Below, piece by piece: positions 7,139 to 14,388 of a DNA stretch of 64,000 nt. A program made the position numbers and the translations under genes. Position 1 is the stretch's first letter. Every line of letters starts with the position of its first letter. The stretch covers positions 117,436-181,435 of the IMG/VR virus record IMGVR_UViG_3300046507_000371. The stretch is one strand, 5' to 3'. Below the pieces are notes generated by a model that was given only the letters and a program-made list of their open reading frames with translations, did not search any database and was not told the DNA's origin. The DNA comes from a virus.

Positions 7139-7338
7139 TTGTTGTACCACGATACATGAGTTGCCCATTCCGGCTTTGCAGCGAAACTGTCAACCACCGA
7201 CTCTTGCTTCTCGCCTTTACACCAGAAACCAGTTCCATCAGAAGGAATGAAAGCACCACATTCGACACTTTCAGCCCAATCCTTCGCCGTCATAACGTCT
7301 GCGTATCCCGGCACTTCGGTGAACTCATACTCAGTCAT
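7135..7338 (-). CDS. Hypothetical protein (67 aa)
   Basis: A small soluble acidic protein (YEFTEVPGYADVMTAKDWAE...) with two cysteines. Its start is preceded by GGTGGTGG and it follows the prepilin-like gene by one base, so it is probably co-translated with it. No motif is recognised. Confidence 0.55.
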   Translation of the reverse strand: MTEYEFTEVPGYADVMTAKDWAESVECGAFIPSDGTGFWCKGEKQESVVDSFAAKPEWATHVSWYNK

Positions 7339-7339
7339 G

Positions 7340-7474
7340 TCACCACCACCACTTGGAAAGAAAATGGAATCCTACGAAAGCAACCGTTCCGAGGACTCCG
7401 ATACAGATGAGTGCCACCAACACGAACCACAGTTCGATAATGGTGAATCCTTTTTGTTTGTGTTTCGAGAGCAT
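7340..7474 (-). CDS. Prepilin-like 44-residue protein
   Basis: The ATG at 7474 has AAGGAG upstream. The product reads MLSKHKQKGFTIIELWFVLV and on through a ~25-residue hydrophobic helix to a WWW tail. KQKG-FTIIEL is a textbook type IV prepilin/pseudopilin processing site: a basic leader, Gly at -1, Phe at +1 and Glu at +5. There is no globular pilin domain, so the protein is only the signal plus helix. It could enter the host's type IV pilus or secretion machinery as a decoy or plug, a role inferred from the motif alone. Confidence 0.65.
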   Translation of the reverse strand: MLSKHKQKGFTIIELWFVLVALICIGVLGTVAFVGFHFLSKWWW

Positions 7475-7489
7475 GGCACTCCTTGTTAG

Positions 7490-9061
7490 TTAATTGCCAG
7501 GTCCATAGAGATTTATAGTAAAACTTACAGCATCCGTCAACGCATCTGAGAGCGTAATCGTAACTACATTACCACTTACAGTCATTTCTGCATTAGCCCC
7601 GCCTAGATCATTATCTGTACGGAACTGTGGGAACCAGTTTGAACGACTGCATGTTTCAAAGTCCAAAGCAGTGTAAGTCGCACTTAGCGAACCGGCAGGG
7701 ATATTAATCACTGGCAGGTTATATGTTTGCGGAATAATACGTGCACGTGTTGTACCTGACAGGAATGTCTTTCCTGCAGCAGGAAGGTTGTGTAGTCTCG
7801 TAGCTGAAATGCCACGTGAGCTACTATTATTAACCTTGATGACACCAGAAGTAAATGCCGATAGTGTTCCAGCACCACCAGACTCTAGAGTATCATTAAG
7901 ATCAAGACCTTCAATGTATCCAGCCTTGATTGCGAAGTCTTGAGCTTCACTAGGAATCACTGCTGCACCACTTACGAACGAATCCCAACCACTATCTTCA
8001 AGCTTTAGCTGATAGAAGTTTGAATCAGTAGGCAACAGGTTAATAAATGCGTTACCGAGTCGCTCACAGCCAATACGCCTCCATCTACTAGAGACCGTCA
8101 TACCGGCTGTTACTGTAGATGCTAGACGGGGATCAAGAACATTGTCCTGATAGACGAAGTAAGGCGCATAGCCATTAAAGTAATCGTCCATGTCTGCATG
8201 TACGCCGAAGCTACCATTTCTCGGCAGATAAAATGCTGCACGTTGTTCTGCGTTACTGGAACATTCTTTCCATGTCCAGTCGCCACCAGTGCTTAGGATA
8301 TTCCACGTTGCGAAATTACCTGTTGCACCGACGTTATCAAGTGAGCTGTGACCGTCATTAGTCCAAGCTGTATATGCGAAACGCACGCCTGTTACGAAGA
8401 GATCTTTAGCATCGAACTTGTGATTACCACCATTACCGAAAATAATGCCATCCATCAAACAACCGGTCGTTCCAATTACTGCACCCTTCTGACCAGGACC
8501 CATAATCTTGAAGCCACGATACTTAGCTGTGTCAAGCTTCCTTGGACCGTTGTACATCTGTAGACATGCAGTGCCAGCACCCATGTCTTGTGACCAACGA
8601 AGAATTACACCGTCGTTCTGCCCACCCATTCTGTAAGATGAGCAAATGATGTGTTTATCAACTGATTTGAGTTGTACGCCAGAGCATAGGTACATGCCCC
8701 GAACCAGTTTAACGTTTGCGGTTAGAGGCGAATCAAGAGCCGCTTGGACTTTTGTACCTGTTTGGCTTAGGCCAGTGAAGTCAGCGCCATACCATACTGC
8801 TGAGTGATAATCATTGTAGATAGCGCCAGCGATAGTGCCACCCTTAGACAGATCAAAGATCGTCTGATAATCGCTTGCGTCGATAAACGCATTTAGAAAG
8901 GTTACTACTACACCTGCTGCTGGTTGAAGGACCCCACCTTCATCGAAGATACAACGTCCGCTAAACGTTGTGTTAGCTACTACTGGGGTTAGACCTGATA
9001 TACGAGTTACGTTCATGTTTGTACACTTTAAGTTAGGGTGATGCTTATATGCAGAGAGCAT
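7490..9061 (-). CDS. Tail-spike/fibre-like protein with beta-helix features
   Basis: About 523 residues, rich in Gly, Asn, Thr and Ser with short beta repeats (ADFTGLSQTGTKVQAALD, then many GxxxG turns). This is the look of a parallel beta-helix tail spike, and the NDYHSAVWYGADFTG segment resembles the entry to such domains. The C-terminal ~90 residues (FETCSRSNWFPQ... NLYGPGN) look like a trimerisation or chaperone tail. I chose ATG 9061 with AGGTG six bases upstream; ATG 9016 is an alternative. It is the only virion-like protein in the window and has its own promoter at 9111. Confidence 0.65.
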   Translation of the reverse strand: MLSAYKHHPNLKCTNMNVTRISGLTPVVANTTFSGRCIFDEGGVLQPAAGVVVTFLNAFIDASDYQTIFDLSKGGTIAGAIYNDYHSAVWYGADFTGLSQTGTKVQAALDSPLTANVKLVRGMYLCSGVQLKSVDKHIICSSYRMGGQNDGVILRWSQDMGAGTACLQMYNGPRKLDTAKYRGFKIMGPGQKGAVIGTTGCLMDGIIFGNGGNHKFDAKDLFVTGVRFAYTAWTNDGHSSLDNVGATGNFATWNILSTGGDWTWKECSSNAEQRAAFYLPRNGSFGVHADMDDYFNGYAPYFVYQDNVLDPRLASTVTAGMTVSSRWRRIGCERLGNAFINLLPTDSNFYQLKLEDSGWDSFVSGAAVIPSEAQDFAIKAGYIEGLDLNDTLESGGAGTLSAFTSGVIKVNNSSSRGISATRLHNLPAAGKTFLSGTTRARIIPQTYNLPVINIPAGSLSATYTALDFETCSRSNWFPQFRTDNDLGGANAEMTVSGNVVTITLSDALTDAVSFTINLYGPGN

Positions 9062-9110
9062 GTAAGACACCTACCCTAAACATAAAAGTAAGTACTATTC
9101 CTACAACTCT

Positions 9111-9120
9111 CTTATACCAA
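9111..9120 (-). promoter_or_regulatory. TTGGTATAAG promoter motif
   Basis: Lies in the 66-base gap between the deoxyribonucleotidase stop and the tail-spike-like start. The minus strand reads TTGGTATAAGAGAGTTGTA; the downstream AGAGAGTTGTA is shared with the copy at 22833. Confidence 0.75.
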
Positions 9121-9135
9121 AATTAGGCTTTGTAA

Positions 9136-9756
9136 TTAAAGTCCGGACCGGTAATATCTGGATTCTTTTAGATACTTTTTAGATTCCTTTAGAAGATGTT
9201 TCTTCAAGATATCCCATTGGCTCCATTCAAAAGTACACTGAGCCGTGCTCGGGGTATAAGGTTGTTTCAGATGAATATGTTTCCACTGAGGATCCACGGC
9301 ACCAGTAATCACAGGTTTATCATCAATGAGATAATCCCCGCGAACTACAGTTTTATCCTTTGTAAGGATCATTCGTTTAAGCCAGAAATCTCCGAGGATT
9401 TTCTTAACCCACTGAGCCTTCTCAGAATGACAGAGCAGGTCTTCAAAGTCAAGTTCAGGGGCGCTACAGATGTAAGGTTCGATAAAGTCCTTACAATTCT
9501 CTTCAATGTCCTTCATCGCCTCAATTGAACCAGGAATGGTTTCAAGTGAAGCATAGAAACCTTTCGTACGGGGAATCTTGAGAAGATCTTCCCGGTGTTC
9601 TTCCGGAAACAACCCTTCAATGAAAAACTCTGTTACATCTTCTTGCTTGGGAACGAACCGGTCAGGGTACTTTTCTGCATACGTGCTCAGTACACGCTTG
9701 GTCCAATCGGCTTGAACGCCGTCCATGTCAATCAACAGAATTACTTTATTAGTCAT
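9136..9756 (-). CDS. 5'-deoxyribonucleotidase (HAD, NT5C-type)
   Basis: The 206-residue protein opens with the NT5C motif ILLIDMDGVQADW (Asp nucleophile and its +2 Asp). It has SAPELDF in place of the usual motif II and YLIDDKPV as the motif IV acidic pair. These enzymes dephosphorylate dNMPs and fit the phage's nucleotide genes (NrdA/B, ThyX). Start at ATG 9756, which overlaps the stop of the small membrane gene upstream. Confidence 0.8.
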   Translation of the reverse strand: MTNKVILLIDMDGVQADWTKRVLSTYAEKYPDRFVPKQEDVTEFFIEGLFPEEHREDLLKIPRTKGFYASLETIPGSIEAMKDIEENCKDFIEPYICSAPELDFEDLLCHSEKAQWVKKILGDFWLKRMILTKDKTVVRGDYLIDDKPVITGAVDPQWKHIHLKQPYTPSTAQCTFEWSQWDILKKHLLKESKKYLKESRYYRSGL

Positions 9757-9901
9757 CAATTTCCCCGAAGAATACAAAAAGAATACAACAGATTACTACT
9801 ACGATTTCAATCGCTGCTGTTACGTAGTTACCCCAACCAATTGCTAGACCAGCAATAAAAGCATTTAGTAAAGCAATGCTTAGTAAAGTCTTATGTGGCA
9901 T
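9749..9901 (-). CDS. Two-segment membrane protein (50 aa)
   Basis: The ATG at 9901 has AGGTGA upstream. The product is two hydrophobic helices (LLSIALLNAFIAGLAIGW and AAIEIVVVICCILFVFF) separated by a short loop, with a charged GEIDD tail. It overlaps the next gene by eight bases. Function unknown. Confidence 0.6.
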   Translation of the reverse strand: MPHKTLLSIALLNAFIAGLAIGWGNYVTAAIEIVVVICCILFVFFGEIDD

Positions 9902-9903
9902 GT

Positions 9904-10122
9904 TCACCTCGTTATTACCTCAGCTTCAGTTTCCAGCCACACTCGTGCTCCACATGATAGAGGTTTGTCAGGCGAGTATACCAGTTTGGAGGGGCCGTTG
10001 ATTTCTACTTCACGACATTTCGTGTTTGACTTATAAGTCTTTACGCTAATAACAGGCAAGTCAGTACCGTTCTTACGGTTTGCTCTGATAGCGTGTTGGT
10101 CAATATGAATTCTGCTTTTCAT
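9904..10122 (-). CDS. Hypothetical protein (72 aa)
   Basis: A basic soluble 72-residue protein (SRIHIDQHAIRANRKNG...) with two cysteines and a beta-rich pattern. It has no recognisable motif. It follows a terminator hairpin and its stop lies two bases from the next start, so it begins a small operon with the membrane protein and deoxyribonucleotidase. Confidence 0.6.
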   Translation of the reverse strand: MKSRIHIDQHAIRANRKNGTDLPVISVKTYKSNTKCREVEINGPSKLVYSPDKPLSCGARVWLETEAEVITR

Positions 10123-10129
10123 TGTTAAA

Positions 10130-10160
10130 CAAAAAAGAAAGCCCGAGAATACCCGGGCTT
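10130..10160 (-). terminator. Rho-independent terminator
   Basis: AGCCCG (10140-10145) pairs with CGGGCT (10154-10159). On the minus strand the stem is followed by TTTCTTTTTT, ending the transcript that carries the 92-residue gene. Confidence 0.8.
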
Positions 10161-10168
10161 GAAATTTA

Positions 10169-10447
10169 TTAACTACCCTTCTGTCCAGCCCTTGCTTCTG
10201 TCGAATTCACCAACTCTTCGAGCGTAGACTTCAATCCTGAAATCGACTCGGACAGTGCCTTGCTGGCTTCCCGTTGTTCGTCTTGACGACGAACGTAGCC
10301 TGCGACGAACATGTTCAGCAGTTCAGCACGAACAAGCATTGTTTGACCAGGAGTCAATTGGATTTCTCCAAGCTCAATGGTCTCCATTGCCGAGTCGATC
10401 ATGCCGTTCATGTGTTCAACCGTTTTCGAAGCGTTTACCGTCATCAT
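10169..10447 (-). CDS. Helical hypothetical protein (92 aa)
   Basis: A mostly helical 92-residue protein (TVEHMNGMIDSAMETIELGE ... QREASKALSESISGLKSTLEEL) with a likely coiled coil in its second half. AGGAA lies eight bases before the ATG. It sits between an exported protein and a terminator. No family recognised. Confidence 0.6.
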   Translation of the reverse strand: MMTVNASKTVEHMNGMIDSAMETIELGEIQLTPGQTMLVRAELLNMFVAGYVRRQDEQREASKALSESISGLKSTLEELVNSTEARAGQKGS

Positions 10448-10467
10448 TTTCAGTTCCTGTTATTAAA

Positions 10468-10824
10468 TTAAACTTCGATGTTGATGCGGCCATAGTTCTG
10501 ACGCGAGAACATATGGTACGGAAAGCCGAGTTCCGGCGAGTAGTGCGTGCGGTTCAAGAACTCTTGCACACCTTCGTCCCAGAAGATTTGGTGCGCTGCG
10601 ATATCCGGATGCGGCTGATCCGCAAACACAGTATGGAAGGTGGGGAAATGCAAGTCGGTGAGCTGAACTGCAATTCGCTCTTGCAAGTGGAACGAGCTTT
10701 GCAGTTTGTACGCAACCCTGTCTTTCCAGGCTTCGGTATTCATTTTGCACTGCGTATAAGCAACGCAGATAATCGCCAGCGTGAAGATTGCGAAAATCAC
10801 AAGAATCAGTTGAACGATAAACAT
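10468..10824 (-). CDS. Membrane-anchored protein (118 aa)
   Basis: The N-terminus MFIVQLILVIFAIFTLAIIC is a signal anchor. The rest (~95 residues) is polar and His/Phe-rich (LHFPTFHTVFADQPHPDIAAH) and is probably periplasmic. AAGGACC lies upstream of the ATG, and the promoter at 10880 drives it. Function unknown. Confidence 0.6.
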   Translation of the reverse strand: MFIVQLILVIFAIFTLAIICVAYTQCKMNTEAWKDRVAYKLQSSFHLQERIAVQLTDLHFPTFHTVFADQPHPDIAAHQIFWDEGVQEFLNRTHYSPELGFPYHMFSRQNYGRINIEV

Positions 10825-10879
10825 TTTTGGTTAGGTCCTTAGGTCGATGAAAAATAATATAATTTTCTACTACAAGATT

Positions 10880-10889
10880 CTTATACCAA
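10880..10889 (-). promoter_or_regulatory. TTGGTATAAG promoter motif
   Basis: Between the terminator at 10915-10943 and the membrane-anchored gene starting at 10824. The minus strand reads TTGGTATAAGAATCTTGTAG. Confidence 0.75.
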
Positions 10890-10914
10890 GTTTGTATCGA
10901 AAAACTAAAAAAAG

Positions 10915-10943
10915 AACAAATGAAAACGGAGCCGAAGCTCCGT
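10915..10943 (-). terminator. Rho-independent terminator after the 62-residue gene
   Basis: ACGGAGC-TTCG-GCTCCGT (10926-10943) with a UUCG-type loop is followed on the minus strand by TTTTC. It is placed just upstream of the 10880 promoter, a clean operon boundary. Confidence 0.8.
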
Positions 10944-10946
10944 GTG

Positions 10947-11135
10947 TTAGTCGTTTTCTAACATGTCCTTAGCTTTCGCCAAGGCTTTGCTGATAGAGTA
11001 AAACCGATTACCCTGACACCAGTTGCAACTGCCGTGATTACGACATGTACGGTCCACGCTTTTGGCATAGTTATACTTGTAAACACGACGGTTGTCTTTG
11101 CGGTTAGGATAGTTCTTATCAGTTTCAAAAGCCAT
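10947..11135 (-). CDS. Small basic Cys-containing protein (62 aa)
   Basis: A basic protein with TCRNHGSCNWCQGNR, three cysteines and a histidine that may form a small metal site, flanked by Lys/Arg-rich stretches. It follows nadV and ends at a strong terminator, so it is the last gene of the NAD operon. No family recognised. Confidence 0.6.
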   Translation of the reverse strand: MAFETDKNYPNRKDNRRVYKYNYAKSVDRTCRNHGSCNWCQGNRFYSISKALAKAKDMLEND

Positions 11136-11175
11136 GAGTAACTCCGTATAGAATTATTTCATAGCAATTCTCCTT

Positions 11176-12573
11176 TTATATTGCAGCGTTCCTGCGAACT
11201 TCATTGAACGTCAGTTCCTTCACGAGCTTACCACCAGTGTACACGACTTCGAGATGATCGTCACGACCCATTGCATTTTCACGACGGATCGTAGTCAGTT
11301 CACCGCTTTCGTCACTGACAAGTGCCAGACGCCCCTTCTTGCTAGTCTTGCCACCAGCAACAGGATCCTTGTACACGTCATTCCACTTGCCATCGATTTG
11401 AATTGCCGAAGCCTTCATTGCAAAGCCAAACGTATCACGGTCAAGCTTCTGGTGAAGAGCACCACCCATACCGAATGCAACGTTCTCAGCACTGAAACCA
11501 TCCATCTTCAGAGCTGTGAGAATAGCTGCGATTGAGATCGGGTTTACACCGTCGCCTTGGATGACACGAACCTTGTTCAGGACTTTGAACCCTTTACCGT
11601 TCGTCGCGTATCCGAACTTGTCTGCGAGAATCCCAACAACCGTCCTAACAACCGACACCGGATCTCCGGAATCAGGTCTAACAACGAGAGTACCAGGCAA
11701 AGCAAGGACAAAATCACGAAGGGTATCGCCCCAGACGTTTTTGACAGCATTAAAGATGTCGTAACTATCAGAGACAACTGCGAAAAGGCCACTGCCGAAC
11801 TTCTCAGCCATATTACGATATGCGTCCGCTTCTCCTGAACGCCCCCAACTAGTAATAGTACTATGCTCAGCAGCAGGGATGCTAAACCCAAGAGAATCAC
11901 GTTCTGCTCCGTAGAATTGATGAGCGTACTCCATGCCGAGCATGGTGTCCGTACCCATGAAGTTCACCAAGTGTGCGGCACCAGCAATAGCAGAAGTTTC
12001 TGCAGAACTAGCACCACGAGCACCGAAGTCATGAAGCTTAAAAGGAAGCTCGTCAAGCGGCTTATCGCACGTATCGACCAGTCCTTTGAAGATGATTTCT
12101 TTACAGTGACGGCTGATCGTCGCAACTGTGGTACCAAACCAGGCCGCACGAAGGATTTGCGTTTCATAGAATGAACCCATCCAAAGCATTTCGGGATCGT
12201 GACATTCGACGTCAATGATAGCATTGCCGATAGGCACTTGCGTACCTTCAGCTACAGCACGGATCGTGATAGGCGCACGACCTCCGTACACTTCCACCAC
12301 TTTACGGAATGCGCCTTCTGCAAACGGCTCTCCGTGAAGCTTACAGATACGTCCTGCTTCAATCACGTCGTCAAGCGCAATCGGAGTCAGAAGGTGATCC
12401 TTGATGTAGCCTTGAAGGCCAAACGGAGTTACGTGTGTGATACCGAAACCGCTATTGTCCTTACGGGGTTCTACGTAAGAAGACAGAGCAGTTGCACCAG
12501 CCGGGTATTGCAGGAAATGGCTGTGCTTGTATGAATCGGTATTGAGAAGCGGATTGATTTTGAATTGTGACAT
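11176..12573 (-). CDS. nadV: Nicotinamide phosphoribosyltransferase
   Basis: NadV/NAMPT joins nicotinamide and PRPP to make NMN. The 465-residue protein has the family's landmarks in order: NTDSYKHSHFLQYP near the N-terminus, SSAETSAIAGAAH in the middle, SIPAAEHSTITSWG, SDSYDIF, VVRPDSGDPVSVV and the VIQGDGVNP segment at the PRPP site. Length matches the family (460-490). ATG 12573 follows GAGGTG. The next gene upstream makes NAD from NMN, so the pair forms a complete two-step salvage route that can rebuild NAD from nicotinamide, for instance after NAD-consuming defence. Confidence 0.93.
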   Translation of the reverse strand: MSQFKINPLLNTDSYKHSHFLQYPAGATALSSYVEPRKDNSGFGITHVTPFGLQGYIKDHLLTPIALDDVIEAGRICKLHGEPFAEGAFRKVVEVYGGRAPITIRAVAEGTQVPIGNAIIDVECHDPEMLWMGSFYETQILRAAWFGTTVATISRHCKEIIFKGLVDTCDKPLDELPFKLHDFGARGASSAETSAIAGAAHLVNFMGTDTMLGMEYAHQFYGAERDSLGFSIPAAEHSTITSWGRSGEADAYRNMAEKFGSGLFAVVSDSYDIFNAVKNVWGDTLRDFVLALPGTLVVRPDSGDPVSVVRTVVGILADKFGYATNGKGFKVLNKVRVIQGDGVNPISIAAILTALKMDGFSAENVAFGMGGALHQKLDRDTFGFAMKASAIQIDGKWNDVYKDPVAGGKTSKKGRLALVSDESGELTTIRRENAMGRDDHLEVVYTGGKLVKELTFNEVRRNAAI

Positions 12574-12599
12574 TATTAACACCTCGTTAATTAGAATGC

Positions 12600-12618
12600 C
12601 CAGAATCTATTTCTGGGA
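12600..12618 (-). other. Stem-loop between the two NAD genes
   Basis: CCCAGAA pairs with TTCTGGG across a five-base loop in the 53-base gap between the NMN adenylyltransferase gene and nadV. There is no clear U run on the minus strand, so it looks like an mRNA stability or processing element rather than a terminator. Confidence 0.45.
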
Positions 12619-12626
12619 CTTTTGTT

Positions 12627-13784
12627 TTAGATACCAAGCATCTTGCGAATGATCGATGAGTGATCTTCGAAGATCAGTTCAGCGTGACTTAGTACATAGT
12701 CGATCTCGTACCAGTCTGTAGCCTTTTGCAAAGCGGTGCTTGCGACTGCATCGTCGCCACCCTTTACCTTAGGAAGCCCCGGCTTTTTGTCCGACTTATC
12801 CAGGTCAAAAAGAAAAGCGTGCGAAATAGTGCGCCCACGCAAACTACGGCCAGGATGATCAAAAACAACACCGGCAGACATACTACCGCTAAGAAGACCT
12901 CTTGGAAGGTCAATCGAAGTTTCCTCTTGTAATTCACGGATCGCCGCATCTTCAAGCCTTTCATTTTGTTCCAGGAATCCTCCGGGTAATGCAAGGAGTC
13001 CTTCCCCCGGTGCAGCTTTACGCTTCACCATCAAAATATGACCAGCCTTCTTGACAATCGCATCGACAGTCACAAAGGTAGGTGCATACGGTGCTGCTTT
13101 CCAGGAGTCTTTGTACTTCTGCACCATCTTGTATTCACGTCCAAGACGCAGATACTCCGGAGTTTTGATGAACTCCTTGATGAAGCTAAAAGTGTACTCC
13201 GGAACCAAACTTTTGAGAAGCTCAATGAAACCAGGCTTCTCAAAGATTACTTCACGGATAGCTGTAGCATCAAAGCCAAGCTTGACTTCGTCTACTGCAA
13301 CGTAATCGTACTGCGGAAAGAGATCAAGGTAGTACGAGCTTTCGTCTTTCTTGTTACCGACGATTGCAACCTTGCTTTTTACATCTTTGTCTGTCCAACC
13401 CTTTCCTGCCAAGAGAACAGTTGCTACTTCGTTTTGCACGGAAGTAACCCACTCATCATCTGAGTAGAGGTTATCCACAAGCGGAGCCGTGAAAATGTTC
13501 GAAGTACCAGCCGCTTGAATAACCATTTGCGAACGTTCATCGTACGTAAATGGATTCTTGATAGTGCGTGGTGCGTGCGAAGAACCGATAAGAACCAATA
13601 CCTTGTCAGCCACCATGAACGCCTTATTCAAAAGGATCTGGTGACCTACATGCAAGGGTTCGAAACGACCAATGACTACAGCCAGGTCGTATTGATTTTC
13701 TTCTGTGGATACTGCAAGTTGTTTACTGCCAAAAGTAGCTGCGTACATTTCAGCCACTTCATGATAAAGTTTACTATGTGACAT
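12627..13784 (-). CDS. Bifunctional NMN adenylyltransferase / Nudix hydrolase
   Basis: The N-terminal half (about residues 30-205) is a nucleotidyltransferase: VIGRFEPLHVGHQ carries the HxGH-type motif and FDATAIRE replaces the ISSTxxR motif. It would make NAD from NMN and ATP. The C-terminal half (about 235-385) is a Nudix domain with the box GGFLEQNERLEDAAIRELQEET, all catalytic Glu and Arg present. The same fusion is known in NAD-salvage phages and in bacterial NadM-Nudix proteins, where the Nudix part acts on ADP-ribose. It ends 53 bases before nadV. Confidence 0.92.
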   Translation of the reverse strand: MSHSKLYHEVAEMYAATFGSKQLAVSTEENQYDLAVVIGRFEPLHVGHQILLNKAFMVADKVLVLIGSSHAPRTIKNPFTYDERSQMVIQAAGTSNIFTAPLVDNLYSDDEWVTSVQNEVATVLLAGKGWTDKDVKSKVAIVGNKKDESSYYLDLFPQYDYVAVDEVKLGFDATAIREVIFEKPGFIELLKSLVPEYTFSFIKEFIKTPEYLRLGREYKMVQKYKDSWKAAPYAPTFVTVDAIVKKAGHILMVKRKAAPGEGLLALPGGFLEQNERLEDAAIRELQEETSIDLPRGLLSGSMSAGVVFDHPGRSLRGRTISHAFLFDLDKSDKKPGLPKVKGGDDAVASTALQKATDWYEIDYVLSHAELIFEDHSSIIRKMLGI

Positions 13785-13800
13785 TCGAGCCTCTCGAAAG

Positions 13801-13831
13801 TTAAAAGAAGCGGTAACTCTCTGCTACCGCT
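13801..13831 (-). terminator. Rho-independent terminator
   Basis: AGCGGTA (13809-13815) pairs with TACCGCT (13825-13831), followed on the minus strand by TTCTTTTAA. It ends the 155-residue gene's transcript before the NAD genes. Confidence 0.7.
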
Positions 13832-13843
13832 GATAAATCAATT

Positions 13844-14311
13844 TTACTCGGATTTGCCGAGATTATCAAGCATGCTTTTCACAGACTCCATGCTGATACC
13901 CTTAAGCGGAGATTCTTCACCACCTTCAACCGACTTGATGACCAGGTTGTGTTCAAGCATAAGGTCCGTCAGTTCGAAAAGCGCCTTCTCGAAGTTTGAT
14001 GCAAAGCGCTCGCAGTCAGCCTTCATTTCGTCAAGCTTGAAGTTCTCCCACAGCCCTTCGGTAACTTTGAGTTCCGCTTCCGACATGAATTCCTTCGTCG
14101 CTTGGAAACGCCTCCAGCTACGCTCGGTCTGCTCCACCAACTTACGTTCTTGCATTGCAAGGCCGTGAACGGTCTTACGCATGTCGTTGAAAATGTCGTC
14201 AATGCTCTTGCCAGGAGCTTCGCCTACGAGTTCCAACTTGTCTTCCTTTTCTTCGATGACGAAGCAAGAAACGCCAATCGGGATGATGATGTAGTTACCG
14301 GACTTGATCAT
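13844..14311 (-). CDS. Hypothetical protein (155 aa)
   Basis: An N-terminal beta-rich part (SGNYIIIPIGVSCFVIEEKEDK) is followed by a long charged helical region (~residues 45-135). No motif recognised. GGAG lies upstream of the ATG, and the promoter and leader hairpin at 14333-14381 lie directly ahead. Confidence 0.65.
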   Translation of the reverse strand: MIKSGNYIIIPIGVSCFVIEEKEDKLELVGEAPGKSIDDIFNDMRKTVHGLAMQERKLVEQTERSWRRFQATKEFMSEAELKVTEGLWENFKLDEMKADCERFASNFEKALFELTDLMLEHNLVIKSVEGGEESPLKGISMESVKSMLDNLGKSE

Positions 14312-14332
14312 TTTGAGTCTCCTTAACGCTAA

Positions 14333-14368
14333 AGAAAAAGTGCCGAAAACGTTATTGTTCCCGACACT
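14333..14368 (-). terminator. Terminator-like hairpin at the start of the leader
   Basis: On the minus strand AGTGTCG (14362-14368) pairs with CGGCACT (14339-14345) and is followed by TTTTTC. It begins four bases below the 14372 promoter, so it would sit at the very 5' end of the new mRNA. Confidence 0.65.
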
Positions 14369-14371
14369 GTG

Positions 14372-14381
14372 CTTATACCAA
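14372..14381 (-). promoter_or_regulatory. TTGGTATAAG promoter motif
   Basis: Just after the thyX stop and ahead of the 155-residue gene. The predicted transcript would start inside or next to the hairpin at 14333-14368. Confidence 0.7.
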
Positions 14382-14388
14382 TATTTAG

